From positions 1-28,630 of IMG/VR virus record IMGVR_UViG_3300030060_003957: a DNA stretch of 28,630 bases, one strand, 5' to 3'. The DNA is from a virus. Positions 1 through 5,621 of this stretch are shown piece by piece. Every line of letters begins with the position of its first letter. Position 1 is the first letter of the stretch. Below the pieces are notes generated by a model. That model had not been told where the DNA came from and ran no database searches. It was given only the letters and a program-made list of their open reading frames with translations. The position numbers were made by a program, and so were the translations under genes.

Positions 1-182
1 CACTTTGCATCATTGATCTCATAGGATATTAAGTTGGGCAGGATTTTCAGCCAGCTTTCGGCAACGGATAGTTGCATGTCAGTTGACACCCTTGCATCAG
101 GGTCTCCCCAGTTGTCTCGCACATCTTGACGTGCCCCCTCAATCATTTGAAGGGCTTCGTTTATTCTTTCTTCGGTTGTCAT
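1..182 (-). CDS. hypothetical protein, C-terminal part cut by window edge
   Basis: Open reading frame running off the left edge; the first 60 residues are visible, beginning MTTEERINEALQMIEG. The start is the ATG at 182-180, with a purine-rich AAAGGAAAAAAG element just upstream that can serve as a ribosome binding site. The visible part is acidic and helical, without membrane segments or a motif I recognise. It lies about 36 bases downstream of the lysozyme-like gene in the same direction, so it probably belongs to the same minus-strand transcript. Function unknown. Confidence 0.65.
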   Translation of the reverse strand, partial: MTTEERINEALQMIEGARQDVRDNWGDPDARVSTDMQLSVAESWLKILPNLISYEINDAK

Positions 183-203
183 ATCTTTTTTCCTTTCATT
201 AGT

Positions 204-216
204 GGGGCAATGCCCC
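204..216. repeat. GC-rich palindrome GGGGCA-A-TGCCCC
   Basis: A perfect 6+1+6 palindrome lies in the short gap between the lysozyme-like gene and the next minus-strand gene. As RNA only about four G-C pairs with a five-base loop can form, so it is a weak hairpin. It has no following T-tract on the minus strand and is not a convincing terminator. It could be a weak leader structure or a protein-binding site. Confidence 0.4.
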
Positions 217-218
217 GT

Positions 219-620
219 TCAGTTATTACTAGAGTTGAAAAACCCTAGTCTTGCAAGATTTATTTTAACTTTGTTCCAATGCGGTTGCGTTGCCTCCAGT
301 TTCCGGTAGCCGTTCGGCCCCCCGTTGTGAATCCTAGTCCAGTCTTCTATTGTTGGTTGCCTCCCCAATCTTTTGGGGGTTGCATATCTCCCCATATAAC
401 ATTGAATTATTAGTTCAGCCTGTTCAGGGTTGAAGGCATCACTATGCTCAAAGGGCTTGGCAATCACCCCGTTTGCTAGCCCCCACTCGCTAGCATCTTG
501 GACATAGGCAGCTTGCAATTGGTACTTGCCCCAACTATCACCGCCGTCACCAATGGCTTCGGGGTTGCCCCCACTCTCAACTAGAGCAAGGGCCTTTAGA
601 AAGAGGAGCCAAGCAGTCAT
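219..620 (-). CDS. lysozyme / lytic transglycosylase-like muralytic enzyme
   Basis: 133 aa protein with the layout of a compact SLT/goose-type lysozyme domain. The likely catalytic glutamate is E15 in ALVESGGNP, followed by GKYQLQ at 31-36 and RIHNGGPNGY at 96-105, the substrate-cleft signature common in small phage muralytic enzymes. The family cleaves the glycan strands of peptidoglycan. There is no Sec signal peptide: the hydrophobic N-terminus (WLLFLKALALVE) is the helix carrying E15, so export would need a holin. It overlaps the preceding 63 aa gene by four bases (ATGA), implying translational coupling. It may be the endolysin; a virion-associated enzyme is the alternative, but its position away from the virion genes favours endolysin. 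Confidence 0.8.
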   Translation of the reverse strand: MTAWLLFLKALALVESGGNPEAIGDGGDSWGKYQLQAAYVQDASEWGLANGVIAKPFEHSDAFNPEQAELIIQCYMGRYATPKRLGRQPTIEDWTRIHNGGPNGYRKLEATQPHWNKVKINLARLGFFNSSNN

Positions 621-808
621 TCCGCTCCCCCTTTCTTAGTTTGGGATTGAATAAACTTTACAATCCTTGGGGTGAGACCCCACTCCCAATCCATTGAGAG
701 TTGCCCCCCTTCTACCCTTCCATAGTTGGAAGAGTAGTTTCCTATTAGGGCAACGGAGTGCCCCCTTTCGTTTCGTTCAATGATTATTTCAACGTTTCCT
801 ATTTTCAT
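617..808 (-). CDS. hypothetical protein, 63 aa
   Basis: Small protein beginning MKIGNVEIIIERNERG, with a predicted beta-rich N-terminal half and SMDWEWGLTPRIVKFI in the C-terminal half. No signal peptide or membrane segment. It overlaps the lysozyme-like gene downstream by four bases and the 33 aa membrane peptide gene upstream by 20 bases, so the three are likely co-translated. The leader has no Shine-Dalgarno sequence but contains ATCACTAATG and AACTAAAC, both variants of elements seen at other left-arm junctions. Function unknown; its place suggests a link to lysis, but nothing in the protein shows it. Confidence 0.6.
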   Translation of the reverse strand: MKIGNVEIIIERNERGHSVALIGNYSSNYGRVEGGQLSMDWEWGLTPRIVKFIQSQTKKGGAE

Positions 809-890
809 TTTCTTTTTCGTTTAGTTTTATTATCATTAGTGATGCAAGGACAACGGCCCCCGCGATTATTCTTATTAGTTCAGCTTCCAT
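789..890 (-). CDS. 33 aa single-membrane-span peptide, possible lysis accessory protein
   Basis: A short frame from ATG 890-888 to TGA 791-789. It encodes a polar start (MEAELIR), one hydrophobic segment IIAGAVVLASLMII, and a highly charged tail (KLNEKENENRKR). This is the plan of small single-span phage membrane peptides such as pinholin-like or spanin-associated proteins. Support for a real gene: the AACCAATAA motif found before four other left-arm genes lies two bases upstream of this ATG, and the gene fills an otherwise empty gap two genes ahead of the lysozyme. Against: it is very short, has no Shine-Dalgarno sequence and overlaps the next gene by 20 bases. Role in lysis is inference from topology and place. 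Confidence 0.5.
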   Translation of the reverse strand: MEAELIRIIAGAVVLASLMIIKLNEKENENRKR

Positions 891-892
891 TT

Positions 893-901
893 TTATTGGT
901 T
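893..901 (-). promoter_or_regulatory. AACCAATAA leader motif, copy 5
   Basis: Minus-strand AACCAATAA ending two bases before the ATG of the 33 aa membrane peptide; preceded by GAAT. Exact match to the copies before the genes starting at 1742, 2033 and 2302. Confidence 0.5.
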
Positions 902-919
902 ATTCATAGGCCGTCACTT

Positions 920-1123
920 CTATAGCCTCAATTTTTCGGTTAACCCAAGGCGCGGTAGTTTCGGAGCAATTGAGTGTATCCGCTTGCACTCTTTGAAAAT
1001 GTTTATTGCCGTTTCCACTGGCAAAAAGTGCTTGTCCATAATTTGATCCACGGACAGTGCCTTGAGTCGCTTGTATTGGTTATAAGTTATTTTTGCAATT
1101 GTTTCTGTTTTATACTTAGTCAT
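920..1123 (-). CDS. hypothetical protein, 67 aa, basic
   Basis: Basic helical protein beginning MTKYKTETIAKITYNQYKRL. I chose the ATG at 1123-1121 because an AAGGAGTGGA Shine-Dalgarno-like element lies just upstream; a longer frame exists but would run deep into the preceding gene. It overlaps that gene by eight bases (ATGACTAA). The segment LSVDQIMDKHFLPVETAINIFKECK looks like two helices and could be a small helix-turn-helix, but I see no certain family match. This is the one left-arm gene with a good Shine-Dalgarno and without the AACCAATAA leader, fitting its overlapped start. Confidence 0.6.
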   Translation of the reverse strand: MTKYKTETIAKITYNQYKRLKALSVDQIMDKHFLPVETAINIFKECKRIHSIAPKLPRLGLTEKLRL

Positions 1124-1496
1124 TGCGATTCCACTCCTTCCAGTCTTCTTTGAGTCCCTCAATATCCACCTTGAAGGCAATGCCTAGGCAATCGACATAG
1201 TGCAAGTTGCCCTCTTCGTCTTGCCATTCAATCTCGCCAACTGGTAAGTTGATATCACGGCCGGAGTCAAAATAGTTCAGCTCGCGCCACTCGCCAATAT
1301 GATCTTGCAAGTGGAATTCCCTGTCTTCTTCGGGTATTTCTTTGAGGGCTTCGGCGAGCTCCTTGGAACAATAGCGTTCAAGGAATTCTTGGTTAAGTTC
1401 AAGGGCGTTGCCTATTGAATCGGCTAAGGTTTGAGCCTCCCATTCAATAATTTGCTCGGCTTGTTCTTCGGTTATTTCTTTTGTTTTTGTGTTCAT
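1116..1496 (-). CDS. hypothetical acidic protein, 126 aa
   Basis: Strongly acidic protein beginning MNTKTKEITEEQAEQIIEWE. The first ~70 residues look helical and the later part (PVGEIEWQDEEGNLHYVDCLG) beta-like. No membrane segment and no catalytic motif I recognise. Acidic small proteins of this kind are frequent in phage early regions, where some mimic DNA or inhibit host enzymes, but that is only a class resemblance. The leader upstream holds a strong GC hairpin with a GCAA tetraloop (1526-1541) and an A-rich stretch in place of a Shine-Dalgarno sequence. Confidence 0.65.
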   Translation of the reverse strand: MNTKTKEITEEQAEQIIEWEAQTLADSIGNALELNQEFLERYCSKELAEALKEIPEEDREFHLQDHIGEWRELNYFDSGRDINLPVGEIEWQDEEGNLHYVDCLGIAFKVDIEGLKEDWKEWNRND

Positions 1497-1525
1497 ATTA
1501 TTAGTCTTTCTTTTTTTAGGGGTTT

Positions 1526-1541
1526 GGGGGCTTGCGCCCCC
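1526..1541 (-). promoter_or_regulatory. GNRA-type hairpin in the leader of the 126 aa gene
   Basis: On the minus strand the sequence is GGGGGC-GCAA-GCCCCC: six G-C pairs closed by a GCAA (GNRA) tetraloop. It sits between the stop of the 64 aa gene and the start of the 126 aa gene, about 30 bases before the ATG. On the minus strand no U-tract follows, so it is not an intrinsic terminator in the reading direction of these genes; on the plus strand the following bases are T-rich. It could be a processing or mRNA-stability hairpin. Confidence 0.5.
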
Positions 1542-1547
1542 TTTAGT

Positions 1548-1742
1548 TTAGTTGTTTTTCCACTCCTCACACACGTCCCAAACCCAGTGGTGATCTTCCT
1601 CTCCCACAAAATTCACGGGACACGCCATTGGAATTTCCATAGGATCTCCGAATGACTGTTTCTCAATCCAGTCTAAAAGCTTTAACATCTTTTTCTTGTT
1701 TCTTGCTTTGGCGTATTTTATTGCTGCTTCTTGTATTGTCAT
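1548..1742 (-). CDS. hypothetical protein, 64 aa
   Basis: Begins MTIQEAAIKYAKARNKKKML. A basic helical N-terminal half (to about residue 28) is followed by an acidic, aromatic tail containing EEDHHWVWDVCEEW. No membrane segment. There is no Shine-Dalgarno sequence; the leader is ACAATAACCAATAAAA with the ATG seven bases after the motif. Separated by about 20 bases from the 89 aa gene upstream in the same unit. Function unknown. Confidence 0.65.
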   Translation of the reverse strand: MTIQEAAIKYAKARNKKKMLKLLDWIEKQSFGDPMEIPMACPVNFVGEEDHHWVWDVCEEWKNN

Positions 1743-1749
1743 GTTTTTT

Positions 1750-1758
1750 TTATTGGTT
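1750..1758 (-). promoter_or_regulatory. AACCAATAA leader motif, copy 4
   Basis: Minus-strand AACCAATAA, seven bases before the ATG at 1742, in a gap made of little else (stop codon of the 89 aa gene, then ACAAT, the motif, an A-run and the start). Confidence 0.5.
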
Positions 1759-1763
1759 ATTGT

Positions 1764-2033
1764 TTAAAGGGTGTAATAGTGCGGGTGATATTTAAGGCTT
1801 TGCTTGCAAAGCTCGCCGTCTGCTTCTTCAAAGCTGTCAAGCAAATCTTGATCCCTATTTTCAAAGCCTCCGACCTGTTCGTCCGCAAAGCTTTTTCCTT
1901 GGCCCGACCCCTCAATATTTTGCAAGGTGTACGCTATGAAATAGCACCCCTCGTTTTCAAATCCGAACTTTTTAGAAGCTGGTGATGACGGAAATGCGTA
2001 GGCAATATGCTTTGTAAGTTTATTTTTTATCAT
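1764..2033 (-). CDS. hypothetical protein, 89 aa
   Basis: Begins MIKNKLTKHIAYAFPSSPAS. Mixed charge, with an acidic stretch (NRDQDLLDSFEEADGELC) in the second half and an aromatic end (KYHPHYYTL). No membrane span or family motif recognised. The leader is CAATCAACCAATAAAAG and has no Shine-Dalgarno sequence; the gap to the upstream gene is about 20 bases and consists of that motif. Function unknown. Confidence 0.6.
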   Translation of the reverse strand: MIKNKLTKHIAYAFPSSPASKKFGFENEGCYFIAYTLQNIEGSGQGKSFADEQVGGFENRDQDLLDSFEEADGELCKQSLKYHPHYYTL

Positions 2034-2039
2034 TTTCTT

Positions 2040-2048
2040 TTATTGGTT
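2040..2048 (-). promoter_or_regulatory. AACCAATAA leader motif, copy 3
   Basis: Minus-strand AACCAATAA six bases before the ATG at 2033, preceded by CAATC; fills the gap between the 82 aa and 89 aa genes. Confidence 0.5.
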
Positions 2049-2053
2049 GATTG

Positions 2054-2302
2054 TTAAGAAATGGTTGAGTGTGGAAAGGTGAAAGCGTACCCCTCTTTCA
2101 GTCCCCCGTATGTCATTTCGGAAATATTCCAATCTAGGGAGTATTTTTCCTTTAGTGCTTTGACCGCTTCAAAGTGAATAAGCTCGTCGCTCAGCGCGTA
2201 GTCATAGTCGATTGTCACTGAATGTCCGTTGCAAGTAAAGGCTTTGATTCTTGCGCCTTTGGTATTGGTTGGGCCTAGATATTTTGTTTGGATTGCTATC
2301 AT
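2054..2302 (-). CDS. conserved hypothetical protein, 82 aa (KYLGPTNTKGARIKA family)
   Basis: Begins MIAIQTKYLGPTNTKGARI. The N-terminal signature KYLGPTNT.G.RIKA followed by a beta segment (HSVTIDYDYAL), a helix (HFEAVKALKEKYSLDW) and a final GGLKEGYAFTF strand is, from memory, that of a small family of unknown function widespread in phages, plasmids and bacterial mobile DNA. I know no established activity for it. The length is usual for the family. The leader carries the AACCAATAA motif 13 bases before the ATG and has no Shine-Dalgarno sequence. Confidence 0.75.
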   Translation of the reverse strand: MIAIQTKYLGPTNTKGARIKAFTCNGHSVTIDYDYALSDELIHFEAVKALKEKYSLDWNISEMTYGGLKEGYAFTFPHSTIS

Positions 2303-2315
2303 TCTTTTTTTTGGT

Positions 2316-2324
2316 TTATTGGTT
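2316..2324 (-). promoter_or_regulatory. AACCAATAA leader motif, copy 2
   Basis: Minus-strand AACCAATAA 13 bases before the ATG at 2302, preceded by AACTAAACATT; an A-rich run lies between motif and start. Confidence 0.5.
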
Positions 2325-2329
2325 AATGT

Positions 2330-2482
2330 TTAGTTTTTTGATTTTAAAAGATCTTCAACTTTTTGAGGGTTTTCATCCATCCAGCGGATGACGTGACCTA
2401 GTGTATTTCCGCCAATGTCATAAAGAGAGCGGATAAATAGCAGAAGCCAAGGGTTGGCGTTTAGTAATTTTAGGTTATTCAT
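2330..2482 (-). CDS. hypothetical protein, 50 aa, first gene of the left arm
   Basis: Short frame from ATG 2482-2480 to TAA 2332-2330, beginning MNNLKLLNANPWLLLFIRSL. The N-terminal part is hydrophobic (PWLLLFI) and the C-terminal half amphipathic and charged (VIRWMDENPQKVEDLLKSK). The hydrophobic stretch is too short and too interrupted for a confident membrane span. It is the first gene of the leftward unit, directly after the divergent noncoding region. Its leader has AACCACTAA, one base different from the motif before the following genes. Function unknown. Confidence 0.55.
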   Translation of the reverse strand: MNNLKLLNANPWLLLFIRSLYDIGGNTLGHVIRWMDENPQKVEDLLKSKN

Positions 2483-2493
2483 GTTTTTTTCTG

Positions 2494-2502
2494 TTAGTGG
2501 TT
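2494..2502 (-). promoter_or_regulatory. AACCACTAA leader motif, copy 1 (variant)
   Basis: Minus-strand AACCACTAA, one base different from the other copies, 11 bases before the ATG at 2482 and preceded by AATT. It is the first copy in the leftward transcription direction. Confidence 0.4.
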
Positions 2503-2563
2503 AATTTGTAACTCCAAAAAAAGACTCTTTTCCCCTAATCAGCAAGAAAAATCGTCTTTCAGG

Positions 2564-2578
2564 GTGAACTTTTTTCAC
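2564..2578. repeat. inverted repeat GTGAA-CTTTT-TTCAC
   Basis: Perfect 5 bp arms with a five-base A/T-rich spacer, about 85 bases upstream of the first left-arm gene. The size suits a small operator, but no regulator gene is visible in the window to pair with it. Confidence 0.35.
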
Positions 2579-2611
2579 TAGGTAGGGTTTTTGTGGCTCC
2601 CGTTGCGTTTT

Positions 2612-2640
2612 GAGTGGCTTGCAAATAGGACCACCCACTC
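2612..2640. repeat. inverted repeat GAGTGG ... CCACTC
   Basis: Six-base perfect arms separated by 17 bases, in the divergent region. Pairing would extend into the flanking T and A runs if one base is bulged. May be chance or part of a promoter or packaging site. Confidence 0.3.
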
Positions 2641-2708
2641 CAAAAAATAACAGACCAACCAGACCGCCGAGCTTGCTTGTAGTTGCTTAGCGGATACGCA
2701 GACCCAGC

Positions 2709-2730
2709 GGGGAGGGGGTCGGGGGGGCGG
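2709..2730 (+). other. G-rich tract, potential G-quadruplex
   Basis: Plus-strand runs of four, five and seven G separated by one or two bases, then CGG. The seven-G run can be split, so four runs of three or more Gs are available, enough for a G-quadruplex. It stands out in an otherwise A/T-leaning phage sequence and lies about 80 bases upstream of the small terminase gene. Confidence 0.6.
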
Positions 2731-2811
2731 TGCCTGTCGCGTGTATATGTATCTACTAGCCCTGTAAAAAATATTGACAAATAAGGGCTTAGGGCTATTG
2801 GGGGTGTGCAG

Positions 2812-3357
2812 ATGGAGCCTAAGGAGGAACTAATAGACTCAATTCGGGAGGGAATCTTGGAAATCCAAGAACACAATCCCAAGAACAATAGCATATTGTC
2901 TAAGAGTAACCCCGAAAAAACTGCTGAGATATTGTACCTACACGCCACTGGGGTAACCCAGACCCAGATGATAAAGAAGTATGGGCTCAAACGTGAAACA
3001 ATTGTAAACGTCCTGTTGGACTATGCCGACTTTACGGGCAAGTGGAAGCAGCTGGGAAGCAAAGTAAGGGGCAGGGCATTCTTGGAACTATCATCGCTGG
3101 AGGAGGATTTGATAGAGCAGCTAAGAAAAAGAATGGAAGCCGGGGAAATAAAGGCTAGCTTCAGGGATTTGTTGCCTTTAGCCATTGCATTGGAGAAAGC
3201 GGAGAAGGGTAGTAACACATTCAGGGGAGAAGCTAGTACCATTGTAGAAGAGCGTAAGGTGGTTAGCCAAGAGGACTATGAGGCTACGGTGAAAGCTGCT
3301 AGGGAGCGTATAGCTAGCATGAAGAAGGCGGAGGTGGTCATTGACCAAGAAGTGTAA
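2812..3357 (+). CDS. terS: probable terminase small subunit
   Basis: 181 aa from ATG 2812; a GTG six bases earlier is possible, but the GGGGGTG sequence upstream fits the ATG better. Residues about 35-70 (PEKTAEILYLHATGVTQTQM, then MIKKYGLKRETIVNVL) form a helix-turn-helix of the kind small terminase subunits use to bind the packaging site. The middle (95-135) is helical and fits an oligomerisation region; the C-terminal part is charged. It is the first gene of the rightward block, next to the G-rich noncoding region and two genes ahead of the large terminase. No strong family signature; the call rests on the DNA-binding fold and order. Another transcription factor-like protein is the alternative. 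Confidence 0.65.
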   Translation: MEPKEELIDSIREGILEIQEHNPKNNSILSKSNPEKTAEILYLHATGVTQTQMIKKYGLKRETIVNVLLDYADFTGKWKQLGSKVRGRAFLELSSLEEDLIEQLRKRMEAGEIKASFRDLLPLAIALEKAEKGSNTFRGEASTIVEERKVVSQEDYEATVKAARERIASMKKAEVVIDQEV

Positions 3358-3760
3358 AGATTGCGGCCAAGAGCTGCCGATTACCGAGTTTCATAGCAAC
3401 GGTAGCAAGGGGGGGAAGAAAAGGTATAAGCCTAGTTGTAGGAAGTGTAGTAATAATAGGGCAAGAGCCCAAAGAGATGAGCTGATTAAAAACCATTTTG
3501 GGGGTTGGAAATGTTCTAGGTGTGGTTTTGAGGGAAGGCCCATTCAGTTTGATTGTCACCATGCTAGGGGTGTTAAAAGATTTAAAATTTCAGAAAACTT
3601 TAGAAAAGCAGTTAGCAGTAAAACTGTTTTTTTAAAGGAGCTGGAGAAGTGCAATTTGCTATGTGCCAACTGCCATAGGCTAGAGCATGAGGTGGTTCCG
3701 ATTGAAACAAAGCCTTTTACTTCCGAACCAATAAGGCATGACTTAAACAGAATTTTATAA
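3341..3760 (+). CDS. HNH endonuclease with N-terminal zinc-ribbon cysteines
   Basis: 139 aa. The start is TTG at 3341 with GGAGGTGG a few bases upstream, 17 bases inside the end of the small terminase gene. Residues 1-36 carry two CxxC pairs (C5/C8, C33/C36), typical of a small zinc ribbon. Residues 58-116 form the HNH domain: C58/C61, DCHH at 71-74, the central N105, and CANCHRLEH at 108-116 (zinc ligands and the last catalytic histidine). HNH proteins next to terminase genes are known in many tailed phages, where some are needed for cutting during packaging; a free-standing homing nuclease is the alternative. Tight overlaps on both sides favour a packaging role over a recent insertion. Confidence 0.85.
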   Translation: MTKKCKDCGQELPITEFHSNGSKGGKKRYKPSCRKCSNNRARAQRDELIKNHFGGWKCSRCGFEGRPIQFDCHHARGVKRFKISENFRKAVSSKTVFLKELEKCNLLCANCHRLEHEVVPIETKPFTSEPIRHDLNRIL

Positions 3761-3972
3761 TGAACAAAAACATTGAGCTAGTTGAAAAATCTCTAGATAC
3801 TATAAACCCAGAATGGGAAGTGTTCTTAGTCGCCTCTATGGGAAAGAATGGATTTGAGTTTGACACTTTTAGCCGAGGATTTAGTCCTGACCTAGAATAC
3901 CAGATGTCTTGTTTCTTAGCATTGGTTAATGCTTCAACCATGAAGGACTTGGATGATTTTTTTCCGGAATGA
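3760..3972 (+). CDS. hypothetical protein, 70 aa
   Basis: Begins MNKNIELVEKSLDTINPEWE. Acidic, mixed helix and strand, without a recognised motif. It overlaps the HNH stop codon by one base (TAATG) and the large terminase start by four (ATGA), so it is tightly coupled in the packaging operon. Function unknown; a terminase accessory factor would fit the place but nothing in the sequence shows it. Confidence 0.65.
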   Translation: MNKNIELVEKSLDTINPEWEVFLVASMGKNGFEFDTFSRGFSPDLEYQMSCFLALVNASTMKDLDDFFPE

Positions 3973-5621
3973 TTGAGTTTACCGATCATCCAATATTAAG
4001 GCCCCCTACAGACGAGGAAATAGTGTTCTTGGGGGAGAACCACCCCAAGCTACTTAAAGACCTACATGAGGCCCATGAGGGCCGCATACAGGCTTCTGAG
4101 GAAGATCCTGTCAGACATGGGTTCAACCTAGATGGCTGGGAGCGTATTAAAGATGGACTAGGAACATACAACGAGTGTCTGTGCCTTGGAGGAAACCGGA
4201 GTGGCAAGACAACTGGCTGTGCCAAAATTGTAATGGAAAGCGTTACCAATAACCCAGACGGTCACATTGTTTGTTTTTCCCAGAACGCTGATACCAGCGT
4301 AAAGGTGCAGCAAGCTGCGGTGTGGGAAATGATGCCAAGGGAGTTTAAAAAGAAGACCAAGAGTGTTGAGGGCTACATCAACTACTCAATGCAGAATGGG
4401 TTCACTGGTAGCAGTTTTATTTTTCCCGATACCCGGACTAGGGTTGATTTTAAAACCTACACCCAGTTTTCCAATAACCAAACCATCTTGGAAGGATTTG
4501 AGTTTGGGTTTAGGTCTGGGGACAGACTCAACATTGGTACGTGGTTGGATGAATATCTTGGTGATGATGCTTTGATAAACACTTTACGTTTTCGGTTGGC
4601 TACTAGGAATTCTAAGATGTTGATAGCCTTCACCCCTATTAATGGGTACACTCCGTTTATATCAGAATATCTGAAGGGGTCTGAAACTCTGAAGACGAGA
4701 AGGGCGGAGTTGTTGAATAAGGATTTGCCTGTACAACAGTATAGTCCCAAAAGGGATGCTTCTGTGGTCTATCTGCATTCTGATGAAAACCCGTTTGGTG
4801 GGTATAGTCGGATAGCCAAGGATCTGAGGGACAGGCCGGAAGAAGAAATATTGGTCCGTGCTTATGGTGTTCCTGTAAAAAGTGTAACATCGTTGCTTCC
4901 GCTTTTTAATACCGAAGTAAATGTTCTTAGCAATGAAAAGAATAAATATGGTATGTCCTTTCCTGACGTATCAGACCAAAGCAGGTTTACTTGTTATCAG
5001 GTAGTTGACCCGGCTGGGGCTCGTAACTTCACTGCGTTGTGGGCCGCTGTAGATAGGGACGGCTACGTGTACATATGCCGAGAGTGGCCTGACCGCAATA
5101 CATACGGTGAGTGGGCCTTGTTCGGAGATCCCAAGTGGAAAACGGGACCAGCAACTCGCAAGCTTGGGTTAAACGTAGAGGGGTATGCCAATTTGTTTTT
5201 AGAGATTGAGGAAGAGCTAGGAGTAGAGGTGTTTGAGCGTATTGGTGACTCTAGGTATTTTGCTAGGGAGAATGACAACAACGAGGATTTGTTTACGTTG
5301 TTTGACGATTTTGATATGTTGTTCCATCCTTCAGATGGACGCATGGAAGAGGTTGGTATTAGTGCGGTTGACGAATGGTTTACATACAATCCCAATAAAC
5401 CAATAGATGCCGCCAACAGGCCATTGTGCTATATACACAGTGATTGTGGGAATTTGATTGACAGTTTGTTAAATTATAATTCACAAGGTAAAGCGGATGA
5501 AGCTCTTAAAGACTTTTTTGACCTTATACGCTATTTGAGAATGGCAAATGGAGGAGAAGGTCCAGATCACATGGAAAACAGAAGCTTGCTAGCAACAAGC
5601 AAATCAAAAGGAGGATATTGA
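3969..5621 (+). CDS. terL: terminase large subunit (packaging ATPase and nuclease)
   Basis: 550 aa, usual size. The ATPase domain has a Walker A GGNRSGKT at 74-81, a Walker B strand ending in the catalytic acid pair (IGTWLDE, 189-195), and a coupling-type segment IAFTPINGYT at 219-228. The C-terminal RNase H-like nuclease shows the expected acids: D347 in QVVDPAG, D427 in ERIGDSRYF, and D515/D518 in KDFFDLIRYL. The protein pumps DNA into the prohead through the portal and cuts concatemers at the end of packaging. It starts with a four-base overlap of the 70 aa gene and its stop overlaps the next ATG. The Walker and nuclease motifs are seen directly; the exact subfamily is not assigned. Confidence 0.95.
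   Translation: MIEFTDHPILRPPTDEEIVFLGENHPKLLKDLHEAHEGRIQASEEDPVRHGFNLDGWERIKDGLGTYNECLCLGGNRSGKTTGCAKIVMESVTNNPDGHIVCFSQNADTSVKVQQAAVWEMMPREFKKKTKSVEGYINYSMQNGFTGSSFIFPDTRTRVDFKTYTQFSNNQTILEGFEFGFRSGDRLNIGTWLDEYLGDDALINTLRFRLATRNSKMLIAFTPINGYTPFISEYLKGSETLKTRRAELLNKDLPVQQYSPKRDASVVYLHSDENPFGGYSRIAKDLRDRPEEEILVRAYGVPVKSVTSLLPLFNTEVNVLSNEKNKYGMSFPDVSDQSRFTCYQVVDPAGARNFTALWAAVDRDGYVYICREWPDRNTYGEWALFGDPKWKTGPATRKLGLNVEGYANLFLEIEEELGVEVFERIGDSRYFARENDNNEDLFTLFDDFDMLFHPSDGRMEEVGISAVDEWFTYNPNKPIDAANRPLCYIHSDCGNLIDSLLNYNSQGKADEALKDFFDLIRYLRMANGGEGPDHMENRSLLATSKSKGGY
5607..5616 (+). promoter_or_regulatory. strong Shine-Dalgarno before the 124 aa gene
   Basis: AAAGGAGG lies about seven bases before ATG 5621 and decides this start over an in-frame TTG three bases earlier. 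The ATG overlaps the terminase TGA stop by one base. Confidence 0.65.

Larger units (their letters stand above)
2483..2811. other. divergent noncoding region between left arm and late genes
   Basis: About 330 bases without a believable gene on either strand, between the leftward small genes and the rightward packaging genes. It should hold the promoters of both units. I see a GTGAA-CTTTT-TTCAC inverted repeat (2564-2578), a GAGTGG/CCACTC inverted repeat (2612-2640), a very G-rich tract (2709-2730) and a lone TTGACA (2774-2779) without a clear -10 box. Its place beside the terminase genes makes it a candidate packaging (pac/cos) site; that is inference. Confidence 0.6.

Noticed and set aside
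1431-1985. Plus-strand frames opposite the left-arm genes
   Set aside because: Antisense to coupled minus-strand genes with consistent leaders; hydrophobic low-complexity translations typical of antisense frames.
2774-2779. TTGACA as a -35 promoter element for the late block
   Set aside because: No TATAAT-like -10 box lies 16-18 bases downstream on the plus strand, so I do not call a promoter; it could still be part of a phage-specific one.
2559-2990. 143 aa minus-strand open frame across the divergent region and the start of terS
   Set aside because: It is antisense to the small terminase, runs through the G-rich tract as Pro/Arg-poor coding, has no ribosome binding site and no recognisable protein pattern; it is a shadow frame.
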